A stretch of DNA of 5,720 nt, taken from the NCBI GenBank assembly GCA_947442095.1, contig CANEVG010000245.1, forward strand, positions 1 to 5,720. Reading direction: 5' to 3'. Both the position numbers and the translations under genes were made by a program. Below are positions 1-5,720 of this stretch, piece by piece. The DNA is from Sphingomonadaceae bacterium. GTDB lineage: Bacteria; Pseudomonadota; Alphaproteobacteria; Sphingomonadales; Sphingomonadaceae. The notes below the pieces were generated by a model, which was given only the letters and a program-made list of their open reading frames with translations, ran no database searches and was not told where the DNA came from. Numbering within the stretch: position 1 is the first letter of the stretch; each line of letters begins with the position of its first letter.

Positions 1-105
1 TGCTGTCTACGCTTAGCCCGGTCGGTTACCCTTCAAGGCCCAAGACTCGCTACGGGGCGTCTGGCTAGGACCTACCCCGATGGAACTCTCATCCACTGGA
101 TATCA
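1..105. other. Non-coding 3' flank; possible structured RNA or mobile-element edge
   Basis: No reading frame with protein-like character covers these bases. A small palindrome ATCCACTGGAT (91..101) lies just past the antiporter stop but is too short, and lacks a T-run, to be called a terminator. On the minus strand 90..1 contains GTCCTAGCC, GCCCCGTAGCGAGTCT and GGGTAACCGACCGGGCTAAG. TAGCC (67..63) can pair with GGCTA (18..14), enclosing a short AGAC/GTCT pairing (62..59 with 46..43). The wording resembles what I remember of group II intron 5' domains next to maturase genes, but the pairing evidence is modest and the segment runs off the window edge. Confidence 0.25.
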
Positions 106-1386
106 TCAGCTTCTCCTGACGCACTTCAAGTCGGGCTTGATTTCGCCGGATGCCATTACCGCGCGGCCATAGACCAGCTCGAACAGCGGGGTGGCCATGA
201 GCGTGGTGAGGACGGCCATCAGCACCAGAATGGCGAACAACTCCGGGCCGATGATCCCGCGTGACAGGCCGATGTTGATGATGATGAGTTCCATCAGGCC
301 ACGTGCGTTCATCAATGCGCCGATGCCCATCGCGGTGGCGTGGTCCTGTCCGGACAGACGAGCGGCGAGATAGCAGGCGCCGCCCTTTGCAAGGATCGAC
401 GCCACCACGATGGCCAGCGTCACGGTGATGAGCGACGCGCTGCCGAGCACCTGCAATTGGGTGTTGAGGCCTGAGAAAGTGAAGAACATCGGCAGCAGGA
501 AAACGACCGTGAACGGTTCGAGCCGCGCACGCAGGTCTTCGGCGAATTTGCCACGTGGCATGGCCGTGCCCAGCAGGAAGCCGCCGAAAACCGCATGAAT
601 TCCTGCAGCGTCCATCGCCCATGCGCTGAGCAGGAACAGGATCAGCACGATCGCCATCACTCCACCATCGACCCCGCCATTGCGTTGGGCCAGCGTGGCA
701 AGCCGCTGGAGATGTGCCGGGGCAAGCCAGATCATGACCAAGGCAAATGCCAGGCCGCCTCCGATGGCGAGAACCGCGGTGCCAGCGCCATCGCCGAGAC
801 TGGCAAGGACCAGAGCGATCACGCCCCAGGCGCCGGCATCGCCGATGGCGCCTGCTGAAAGCGAGAGCAACCCCAGCCGCGTACCCGCTATGCCGCGCTC
901 GTGAATGATACGGGCAAGCATGGGAAAGGCGGTGATGGCTATGGCCGAGCCGAGGAACAGCGCAGCCTGACCGGAGGAAATCGTCGGCGAGAACAAGCCG
1001 GGATGGGATAGCAGCCACGGTATCATCAGCACCGCGACGGCAAATGGCGCAATCATCCCGCCGATCGAGATCACAGCGGAACTTCGCGCATGAACGCGGA
1101 ATTCGGTGCGATCAAAGGTGAGGCCGACGATGAACATGTACAGCCCGACCCCTAGTTGGGCGCCGACGTAGAGCACCTTGCGCGATTCAGCCGGAAACAG
1201 TGTGGCTTCGACGCCGGGCAAGAGCCATCCGAGCAGCGATGGTCCCAAGAGGATTCCGGCGATCATCTCGCCCACGACCTGTGGCTGTCCCAGAAAACGC
1301 TCCACGAGCCAGCCGACCACGCGGCACGTCGCCAGAATTGCAGCCATTTGCAAGAAGAACAGGATGCTCGATTGGGCCGCAGTCAT
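106..1386 (-). CDS. CPA2-family monovalent cation:proton antiporter (Kef/NapA-type membrane domain)
   Basis: A 426-residue inner-membrane exchanger of Na+ or K+ for H+. It contains only the membrane domain of about 12-13 helices; there is no C-terminal TrkA-N/RCK nucleotide-binding domain of the KefB/KefC kind. Family marks are QPQVVGEMIAGILLGPSLLG (34-53), GLYMFIVGLTFD (81-92), ITAFPMLARII (151-161), the ion-site helix AGAIGDAGAW (178-187, D183), AGIHAVFGGFLLGTAMPR (261-278), a membrane lysine K334 in SILAKGGACYLAAR, and NARGLMELIIINIGL (360-374). The residue before D183 is glycine, where family members usually have Asp, Asn or Gln. The ATG overlaps the symporter stop (ATGA), and GGAGG at 1404..1400 lies 13 bases upstream, so it is probably translated by coupling. 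Its place at the end of a sugar operon suggests pH or cation balance during proton-driven sugar uptake, but this is inference. The C-terminus is short and basic (KCVRRS). Confidence 0.92.
   Translation of the reverse strand: MTAAQSSILFFLQMAAILATCRVVGWLVERFLGQPQVVGEMIAGILLGPSLLGWLLPGVEATLFPAESRKVLYVGAQLGVGLYMFIVGLTFDRTEFRVHARSSAVISIGGMIAPFAVAVLMIPWLLSHPGLFSPTISSGQAALFLGSAIAITAFPMLARIIHERGIAGTRLGLLSLSAGAIGDAGAWGVIALVLASLGDGAGTAVLAIGGGLAFALVMIWLAPAHLQRLATLAQRNGGVDGGVMAIVLILFLLSAWAMDAAGIHAVFGGFLLGTAMPRGKFAEDLRARLEPFTVVFLLPMFFTFSGLNTQLQVLGSASLITVTLAIVVASILAKGGACYLAARLSGQDHATAMGIGALMNARGLMELIIINIGLSRGIIGPELFAILVLMAVLTTLMATPLFELVYGRAVMASGEIKPDLKCVRRS
1383..1386 (-). other. ATGA stop/start overlap joining symporter and antiporter
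   Basis: The antiporter ATG (1386..1384) shares bases with the symporter TGA (1385..1383). Such overlaps indicate co-transcription and translational coupling, so the antiporter should be made whenever the sugar symporter is made. Confidence 0.85.
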
Positions 1387-2714
1387 TCTGGAAGCTCACC
1401 CTCCGATCGTGCCGGCTGCTGGTCAAGGCCTTGTGGCTTCGAGGCGAAGATCCCGAACGCGGCGATAACGGCATAGCATATCGCGGGCAAGGTGAGCGCC
1501 ATGGCGAGACTGCCCGAGAAATCTGCCAGCGAGCCGGTAAGCGGCGGGATGACCGCGCCGCCTACGATCGCCATGCATATGACACCAGACCCATCGGCGG
1601 TGCGCGGCCCCAGACCTTCGCAAGCAAGGCTGAAGATCGTGGGGAACATGATCGAATTCATTAGGCCGATCAGCAGGAGCGAGTAGCCCGAGACGGCGCC
1701 GGTCGAATTGGCGGAAACGATGATGAGTGCAGTCGCACCGATGGCATTGGCGGTCAGCACTCGGCCCGGGCTGAATATCCGTAGCAGGCCTGATCCGAGG
1801 AAGCGCCCGACCAGCGCTCCGCCCCAGTAGAGCGGGATCAGCTTGCCAGCCGATTGCTCGTCCAGCCCGAGGACCGAGGACTGCATCAGGTAGTTGACGA
1901 TGAACGAGCCGATCGCAACTTCAGAGCCGACATAAAGGAAGATGCAAGCAGATCCGAAGCCGAAGCGCTTCTGCTTCAACAGGTCGAAACTGCTGATGAT
2001 CGAACCGCCGCTGTGACGCTCACCCTTAAGGCGGTTCCGGTTGAACCAGACCACTGCGGCCGCCACTGCCAAGGCTGCCGCAAGGCCAAGATAGGCCATG
2101 ACTACGACACGGGTTTCTTCGACCCGGTAGGCATCGAGGCCTGCGCCCGACAGTTGCGAGGCGGAAACGTCGGCAAGGCCCCCAAGGATCACGATCGAAC
2201 CGCCATAGGGGAAGATCGTGGTGCCGAGCGAATTGAAGGCTTGGGCAAAGGTCAGGCGGCTGCTCGTGGTACCGGCGGGGCCAAGCAGTGATATCAACGG
2301 GTTGGATACGACCTGCACCACGGTAATCCCCGATGCGAGCACGAACAGCGCCATCAGGAATACGGCGAAAGTCGCGCTTGCCGATGCCGGGACGAACAGC
2401 AGGCAGCCGCCCATCATCGCCAGCAGCCCCAAGGCCGCACTGCGCATGTAGCCAAGCTTCTTGACCAGCGCTGCGGCGGGTATCGAAATCGCGAAATAGG
2501 CTGCGAAGAAAGCCGACTGCACCAGCATGGCCTGCGCATAATTGAGCGTGAACAGCTCTTTCAGCTTGGGAATGATGACATCGTTCAGCGAGGTGATCCC
2601 GCCGAAGATGAAGAACAGCGCAAAGACGAACACCTGAAGGCCGGGCGCATTCACCGCGGTTCCGTTGGTGTCAGCAGTGGTTCGATCGCCAAGCTGGCTT
2701 GGTGCAAGCGCCAT
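1383..2714 (-). CDS. FHS-family sugar:H+ symporter (FucP/GluP-like MFS)
   Basis: A 443-residue, roughly 12-helix inner-membrane permease of the fucose-galactose-glucose:H+ symporter family, expected to import a monosaccharide with a proton. Family marks are in order: FGGITSLNDVIIPKLKELF (37-55), whose D45 matches Asp46 of E. coli FucP; QAMLVQSAFFAAYF (61-74) with SIPAAALVKKLGY (77-89); VVQVVSNPLISLLGP (132-146); RLTFAQAFNSLGT (153-165); YVGSEVAIGSFIVNYL (261-276); GLMNSIMFPTIFSLA (350-364) and GGAVIPPLTG (385-394). Where FucP has Glu135, this protein has Q134, as I recall for glucose/galactose-type members. Glucose released by the adjacent GH3 enzyme is therefore the most plausible substrate. 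The start at 2714 is chosen for its strong ribosome binding site, 19 bases after the GH3 stop. The TGA stop overlaps the antiporter start in ATGA, so translation is probably coupled. Family call secure; substrate inferred. Confidence 0.92.
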   Translation of the reverse strand: MALAPSQLGDRTTADTNGTAVNAPGLQVFVFALFFIFGGITSLNDVIIPKLKELFTLNYAQAMLVQSAFFAAYFAISIPAAALVKKLGYMRSAALGLLAMMGGCLLFVPASASATFAVFLMALFVLASGITVVQVVSNPLISLLGPAGTTSSRLTFAQAFNSLGTTIFPYGGSIVILGGLADVSASQLSGAGLDAYRVEETRVVVMAYLGLAAALAVAAAVVWFNRNRLKGERHSGGSIISSFDLLKQKRFGFGSACIFLYVGSEVAIGSFIVNYLMQSSVLGLDEQSAGKLIPLYWGGALVGRFLGSGLLRIFSPGRVLTANAIGATALIIVSANSTGAVSGYSLLLIGLMNSIMFPTIFSLACEGLGPRTADGSGVICMAIVGGAVIPPLTGSLADFSGSLAMALTLPAICYAVIAAFGIFASKPQGLDQQPARSEGELPE

Positions 2715-2724
2715 CTCTTCTCCC
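2715..2724 (-). promoter_or_regulatory. Ribosome binding site deciding the sugar symporter start
   Basis: GGGAGAAGAG directly precedes ATG at 2714..2712, with GGGAG five bases from the start codon. It lies entirely in the 19-base gap after the GH3 stop. A longer frame opening with TTG at 2762 would overlap the GH3 end and add the basic, hydrophilic segment MRATRLRKNRKSEGEE; it is disfavoured. Confidence 0.75.
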
Positions 2725-2733
2725 TCGCTTTTT

Positions 2734-5148
2734 CTATTTTTCCTGAGCCGGGTTGCACGCAATGGTGACGCCCACTCCCTCGATGTTCACGTTCCGCAAA
2801 GTCGCGGTAAATCCGGCGGGTGCGGCAATACGCAGGGGGGCACGGACAGCTGTGAAGTTTGTGCCGGCATCCTTGAAGCACGTCAGCGGAATACGCGTCT
2901 GGACCGGCGAGCCGGAAGGCGCCGTGCGCACGAGATCTCCAATATCGAGCGTTGCCTCGCCGAACGACACCTTGATCGGACCCGCAACTGCCCGGTCTAT
3001 CCGCCAATCCAGCAGGAGAGCGAACCCTCCGTTAACCTGACGCATCAAGTCTACCGGATTGCCCTCTATTGAAAGGCTGCCGTCCGCGTTCCATGTGAAT
3101 TGTCGCGCATCTTCCTGTGCGCCGAGATCGACACCGTGCGAGGCGATGCCCGGATCGAGACTGAGGTGCCAGGGAGAGGGAACTTTGCCGAGCGTGAGGT
3201 AAACGTCCTCGCTCGCCGAGGAGACGAGATCGACGTGTGGGTCCTCATTGACCGGACCGACAATGGCCGTACGCGTATAGTCCAGTCCATATCCTGCCGG
3301 GAACAAAGGGGCCTTGACCGGCGAGACGGCGTCGGCGGGCCATGCGAAAGGCAGCTTGCCGGTGAAGCCGCGTGCGGGCTTGCCATCCCTGCGGGCCACC
3401 AGCACGTCGGCGACGCCCTGACCCTGCGTGCCGGGCAGCCAGGCCGCGACGAACGCGTCGGATGCGTTCATGGCAGCGCCGATGAACATTGGACGACCCG
3501 AAAGGAACACCGAGACGACCTTGATCCCTTGCGTCTTCAGCTTGGGGAGCATGGCCAGCTCGCCCGCCGGGGCCCGGAACGCAAGATCGGGCGCATCGCC
3601 CTGAAATTCGGCATAGGGTTGCTCGCCGTAGACGACGACCGCGACGTCCGGCTTTGCTGCGAAAGTGCCGTCTGCCGATAGGGCTGCCTTGCCGCCCGCC
3701 TTGGTCACTTCCTCGGCAATCGCGCGGCCGATGGTCTGGCCGCCGGGATAGTCTGCCGCAGTGGTATCCGTGCCCTGCCAAGTGATTGTCCAGCCGCCGG
3801 CTTGCATCGCCATGCTCTCTGCGCCGGGGCCAGTGATCAGTACGTTCGCACCGGCGCGCAGCGGCAGCACGCCGCCATTGTTTTTGAGCAGTACGAGTGA
3901 TTTGGCTGCAGCCTCGCGGGCCACGGCAAGGTGCGAGGGCGTGCCGACCAGCGCAGGGTTGCCGCGCACCACGGGATTTGCGCCGAGCATGCCGAGCTTG
4001 GCCTTGACGCGCAGGATCCGCGCCACCGCATCGTTCACGCGGGCCATCGACAACGTGCCGTTCCTGGCATCGCGCAAGGTGGCCTCGAACAGACCCTTCC
4101 AGCTGTTGGGCGCCATCGCGAGATCAAGCCCGGCGGTGAAGGTCTTCGTGCAATCGGTGACCGTGCAGCCGGGGATCTGGCCGTGGCCGTTCCAGTCGCC
4201 CACGATGAGGCCCTGGAAACCCATCCGGCCCTTCAGCACATCGGTGAGCAGCGACCGGTTGCCGTGGTTCTTGGTGCCGTTCCAGCTGGAGAAACTGGCC
4301 ATCACGGTCAATGCACCGGCATTGATCGCGGCGGGATAGCCCTGCGCATGGCTGGCGATCAGCTCGCGTTCGGAAATCAGCGCATCGCCCTGATCCTTGC
4401 CGCCATCGGTGCCGCCATCGGCAAGATAGTGCTTGGCGGTGGCGGCGACCTTGTCTGGCCCCAGCGGCTTGCCGGGCACCAGCGCGCCTTGCAGGCCGAT
4501 GGTCATGGCCCGGCCATAGCGGGCCACAAGCGCGGGATCGGCGGCATAGCCTTCGTAGCTTCGACCCCAGCGCAAGTCTTGCGGCACGGCGAGCGTGGGC
4601 GCGAAGGTCCATTCGATGCCGCTGGCGGCGACTTCGGCGGCGGTCACTGCCCCGATGCGCTGGATCAGTTCGGGATCGCGCGCAGCGCCAAGGCCGATGT
4701 TGTGCGGGAAGATCGTCGCGCCCGGGAGATTGGAATGGCCGTGGACGGCATCGATACCGAAGAGCATTTCAATGCCCGCACCGCTTTTGTGCGAGGCGGC
4801 ACGGAACTCGCCGACCATCCTGGCCCATTTGGCCGCATCGCCGCGTTCATCGCCATAAGGGCCGGAATTGCCGCCCGCGAGGATGGATCCTACGGGATAT
4901 TTCGCCAGATCGGCCGGCGTGATCGCGCTGATGTCCGCCTGGATCATCTGCCCGATCTTCTGCTCCAGCGTCATTTTCGCGATCATGCGCTGAATGCGGC
5001 GCTCGGTGGCAGGGGTGGTCAGCGCCTTGGGGCTGTGCGCTGCGGGCCAGAGAGCGGGATGCGCGCGCGAGGTCTCGGCGTCCGGCGCGGCAAACGCGCT
5101 CCCGGCTGTCAGCATCAGGGCTGCCACAAGCACACGCCGTACCATCAT
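2734..5148 (-). CDS. Exported family 3 glycoside hydrolase, ExoP-like beta-glucosidase / exo-beta-1,3(1,4)-glucanase
   Basis: An 804-residue retaining beta-glucosidase that removes glucose from the non-reducing ends of beta-glucans or cello-/laminari-oligosaccharides, probably in the periplasm. Residues 1-20 form a signal peptide (RR, hydrophobic core, AFA cleavage site; probably Sec). The GH3 N-terminal barrel spans about 48-385: FGIDAVHGH (130-138, D133 for sugar binding), RWGRSYEGYAADP (193-205), AKHY (238-241), then VGDWNG with nucleophile D318. C328 and C333 follow and could form a loop disulfide. The second GH3 domain (about 415-625) has KNNGGVLPL, GEQPYAEFQGD (508-518; E514 is the likely acid/base by recalled alignment to barley ExoI) and AAWLPGTQGQG (568-578). 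Residues about 640-804 form an extra beta-rich C-terminal domain like the ExoP C-terminal galactose-binding-like domain, with C757 and C798. All key catalytic positions look intact. It is the first gene of the apparent operon, just downstream of the operator-like site. Exact linkage preference cannot be read. Confidence 0.95.
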   Translation of the reverse strand: MMVRRVLVAALMLTAGSAFAAPDAETSRAHPALWPAAHSPKALTTPATERRIQRMIAKMTLEQKIGQMIQADISAITPADLAKYPVGSILAGGNSGPYGDERGDAAKWARMVGEFRAASHKSGAGIEMLFGIDAVHGHSNLPGATIFPHNIGLGAARDPELIQRIGAVTAAEVAASGIEWTFAPTLAVPQDLRWGRSYEGYAADPALVARYGRAMTIGLQGALVPGKPLGPDKVAATAKHYLADGGTDGGKDQGDALISERELIASHAQGYPAAINAGALTVMASFSSWNGTKNHGNRSLLTDVLKGRMGFQGLIVGDWNGHGQIPGCTVTDCTKTFTAGLDLAMAPNSWKGLFEATLRDARNGTLSMARVNDAVARILRVKAKLGMLGANPVVRGNPALVGTPSHLAVAREAAAKSLVLLKNNGGVLPLRAGANVLITGPGAESMAMQAGGWTITWQGTDTTAADYPGGQTIGRAIAEEVTKAGGKAALSADGTFAAKPDVAVVVYGEQPYAEFQGDAPDLAFRAPAGELAMLPKLKTQGIKVVSVFLSGRPMFIGAAMNASDAFVAAWLPGTQGQGVADVLVARRDGKPARGFTGKLPFAWPADAVSPVKAPLFPAGYGLDYTRTAIVGPVNEDPHVDLVSSASEDVYLTLGKVPSPWHLSLDPGIASHGVDLGAQEDARQFTWNADGSLSIEGNPVDLMRQVNGGFALLLDWRIDRAVAGPIKVSFGEATLDIGDLVRTAPSGSPVQTRIPLTCFKDAGTNFTAVRAPLRIAAPAGFTATLRNVNIEGVGVTIACNPAQEK

Positions 5149-5153
5149 CGAAA

Positions 5154-5161
5154 CCTCTTCC
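5154..5161 (-). promoter_or_regulatory. Ribosome binding site of the GH3 gene, with tandem start codons
   Basis: GGAAGAGG on the minus strand precedes two consecutive ATG codons (5148..5146 and 5145..5143). The spacing from the end of the purine run is 5 bases to the first ATG and 8 to the second, so the second is at least as well placed. The choice alters only one residue of the signal peptide. Confidence 0.6.
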
Positions 5162-5170
5162 CCAGTCGTC

Positions 5171-5184
5171 TGTGAACGTTCTCA
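5171..5184. promoter_or_regulatory. LacI-family operator-like palindrome upstream of the GH3 gene
   Basis: TGTGAACGTTCTCA is a 14-base palindrome with one mismatched pair; its inner GAACGTTC is perfect. A central CG inside AACGTT, flanked by TG...CA ends, is the usual layout of LacI-family operators. It sits 22 bases upstream of the first GH3 start codon, between the promoter candidate and the ribosome binding site, where a bound repressor would block transcription. The likely reading is sugar-responsive control of the GH3-symporter-antiporter operon. No LacI-type gene is in the window, so the cognate regulator is unknown. Confidence 0.6.
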
Positions 5185-5212
5185 TAGGGCTCGTCGCATG
5201 GGAAAACGGCAA
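5184..5212 (-). promoter_or_regulatory. Candidate promoter for the GH3 operon (weak)
   Basis: On the minus strand TTGCCG (5212..5207) is separated by 17 bases from CCCTAT (5189..5184). The -35-like element starts with the TTG favoured by alphaproteobacterial housekeeping sigma factors, and the spacing is standard. The -10 match is poor; shifted readings such as CTATGA are equally possible. The candidate -10 abuts and overlaps the operator-like palindrome by one base, which would allow simple steric repression. It rests only on motif matching. Confidence 0.3.
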
Positions 5213-5237
5213 AATCAAGCGGGCTGTCAGTTTTCCC
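5200..5237. repeat. 8-bp inverted repeat at the end of the MFS gene
   Basis: GGGAAAAC at 5200..5207 is an exact inverted copy of GTTTTCCC at 5230..5237, separated by 22 bases. One arm codes for the last residues of the MFS permease and the spacer holds its stop codon. In the transcript this could fold into a hairpin with a large loop. No U-tract follows on the minus strand, so it does not look like a standard intrinsic terminator. It could instead be a regulatory hairpin, a Rho-related 3' end or chance. The proposed -35 of the GH3 promoter overlaps this interval. Confidence 0.35.
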
Positions 5238-5720
5238 GGCCAAATGACAGGAGCAGCCACCCAGCCAGCAAGGCGAGCCCGGCGAAGAGGATAAACAGGC
5301 CGGAAAACCCGAACGTGGGCACCAGTGCCAGCGTGAACCAGGGCATGACCAGCGATGGCATCGTGTTGGTCAAATTGAATAGCCCCAGATCACGGCCGCG
5401 GCGGTTGCTGGAAGGCAGGGTGCGCAAGGTCTGGGCGGAATGCAGCGCGAGGAAGATCGAAGTCGAAAGGCCGAACACGGCATACCCGGCAAAGGCGAAC
5501 GGCAGTGTTTGCGCAAGCGCCATGCCGACAAGGCCGAGCGGCGCGATCAGGGTGCACAGGATGAGCGGGCGCAGCGGGCGGGCGTGCCGGTCTGCCCAGC
5601 GGCCGGTAAGCAAGGCGACCGGCGCGGAGAGGACGAGCACGAAGCTGAAAACGCGCGCGGTCAGGTGGTCGCCAATCGCGTGATCGATGCTGCGCAGCCA
5701 CAAGTAGAGAAACGAGAACA
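5227..5720 (-). CDS. MFS permease, C-terminal part (5' end outside window)
   Basis: This is the C-terminal 163 residues of an inner-membrane major facilitator superfamily transporter. The frame stays open to the window edge, so the true start lies beyond 5720; a TTG at 5703 is internal, not a start. The visible protein has about five hydrophobic segments. Between the first two is GRWADRHARPLR, which fits the MFS loop motif (G-x-x-x-D-R-x-x-R) usually found between helices 2-3 and 8-9. A later RGRDLGLFNLTNTMPSLVMP stretch has the charged loop, then NxxxxxP helix start, that I associate with MFS members resembling SLC45-type glycoside permeases, but this subfamily call is from memory and uncertain. 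The protein ends in LSFGREN, then TGA. It lies 78 bases upstream of the GH3 gene on the same strand, which suggests a role in uptake of a glycoside or oligosaccharide. The substrate cannot be read from the sequence. The MFS call is strong; the sugar role is inference. Confidence 0.85.
   Translation of the reverse strand, partial: FSFLYLWLRSIDHAIGDHLTARVFSFVLVLSAPVALLTGRWADRHARPLRPLILCTLIAPLGLVGMALAQTLPFAFAGYAVFGLSTSIFLALHSAQTLRTLPSSNRRGRDLGLFNLTNTMPSLVMPWFTLALVPTFGFSGLFILFAGLALLAGWLLLSFGREN

Noticed and set aside
91..101. ATCCACTGGAT palindrome as a terminator for the operon
   Set aside because: The arms are only 5 bases with a one-base centre, which cannot form a stable RNA hairpin, and no T-run follows on the minus strand.
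89..1018. A 309-residue open frame on the minus strand inside the antiporter gene
   Set aside because: It lies in another frame of the antiporter. The translation is Arg/His/Gly-rich without membrane segments or family motifs, while the overlapping frame is a clear CPA2 protein.
2715..2762. N-terminal extension of the sugar symporter to a TTG at 2762
   Set aside because: It would overlap the end of the GH3 gene and lacks a good ribosome binding site. The added segment is basic and hydrophilic, and ATG at 2714 has a strong site immediately upstream.
1383..5148. Possible frameshift or broken gene within the operon
   Set aside because: All three genes run uninterrupted with expected lengths and intact family motifs, so there is no sign of decay.
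3931..5175. A 414-residue open frame on the plus strand opposite the GH3 gene
   Set aside because: It is antisense to a GH3 gene with intact catalytic motifs. Its translation is rich in Gly, Ala, His and Arg with no recognisable domain, as expected from a GC-rich shadow frame.
1..5720. CRISPR array, tRNA or rRNA genes, insertion sequence with transposase, toxin-antitoxin or phage genes
   Set aside because: Nearly all of the window is taken by four metabolic or transport genes. I saw no spaced direct repeats, cloverleaf, transposase or phage-like protein.

Overview
The window looks like chromosomal DNA from an alphaproteobacterium, most likely a sphingomonad (Novosphingobium, Sphingomonas or a relative). 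This is inferred from the GC-rich coding bias and from the pairing of an ExoP-type periplasmic family 3 glycosidase with FHS-family and other MFS sugar permeases. No rRNA, tRNA or housekeeping marker is present, so the genus is not established. Every supported gene lies on the minus strand and transcription runs from high to low coordinates.

Reading in the direction of transcription, 5720..5227 holds the C-terminal part of an MFS permease whose start lies outside the window. A 78-base gap (5149..5226) follows. It carries a LacI-type operator-like palindrome (5171..5184), a weak promoter candidate and an 8-bp inverted repeat. Next come three tightly packed genes: an exported GH3 beta-glucosidase/exo-beta-glucanase of 804 residues (5148..2734), an FHS-family (FucP/GluP-like) sugar:H+ symporter (2714..1383) and a CPA2 monovalent cation:proton antiporter (1386..106). 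The first junction is 19 bases and the second is a 4-base ATGA overlap, so the three read as one operon. The last 105 bases (1..105) contain no gene. They may be the edge of a structured RNA or mobile element, but this is weakly supported.

Together the genes suggest a beta-glucan or cello-oligosaccharide scavenging module. The GH3 enzyme releases glucose in the periplasm, the FHS symporter takes the monosaccharide into the cytoplasm with a proton, and the upstream MFS permease may handle an intact glycoside or oligosaccharide. The cation:proton antiporter at the end of the operon is the odd member; it may balance proton or cation flux during symport. A LacI-family repressor responding to sugar is the likely controller, though no regulator gene is in the window. 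I found no CRISPR array, transposase, tRNA or clear terminator. Nothing here is convincingly a new biological system; the best leads are the operator, the coupled antiporter and the unexplained 1..90 segment.
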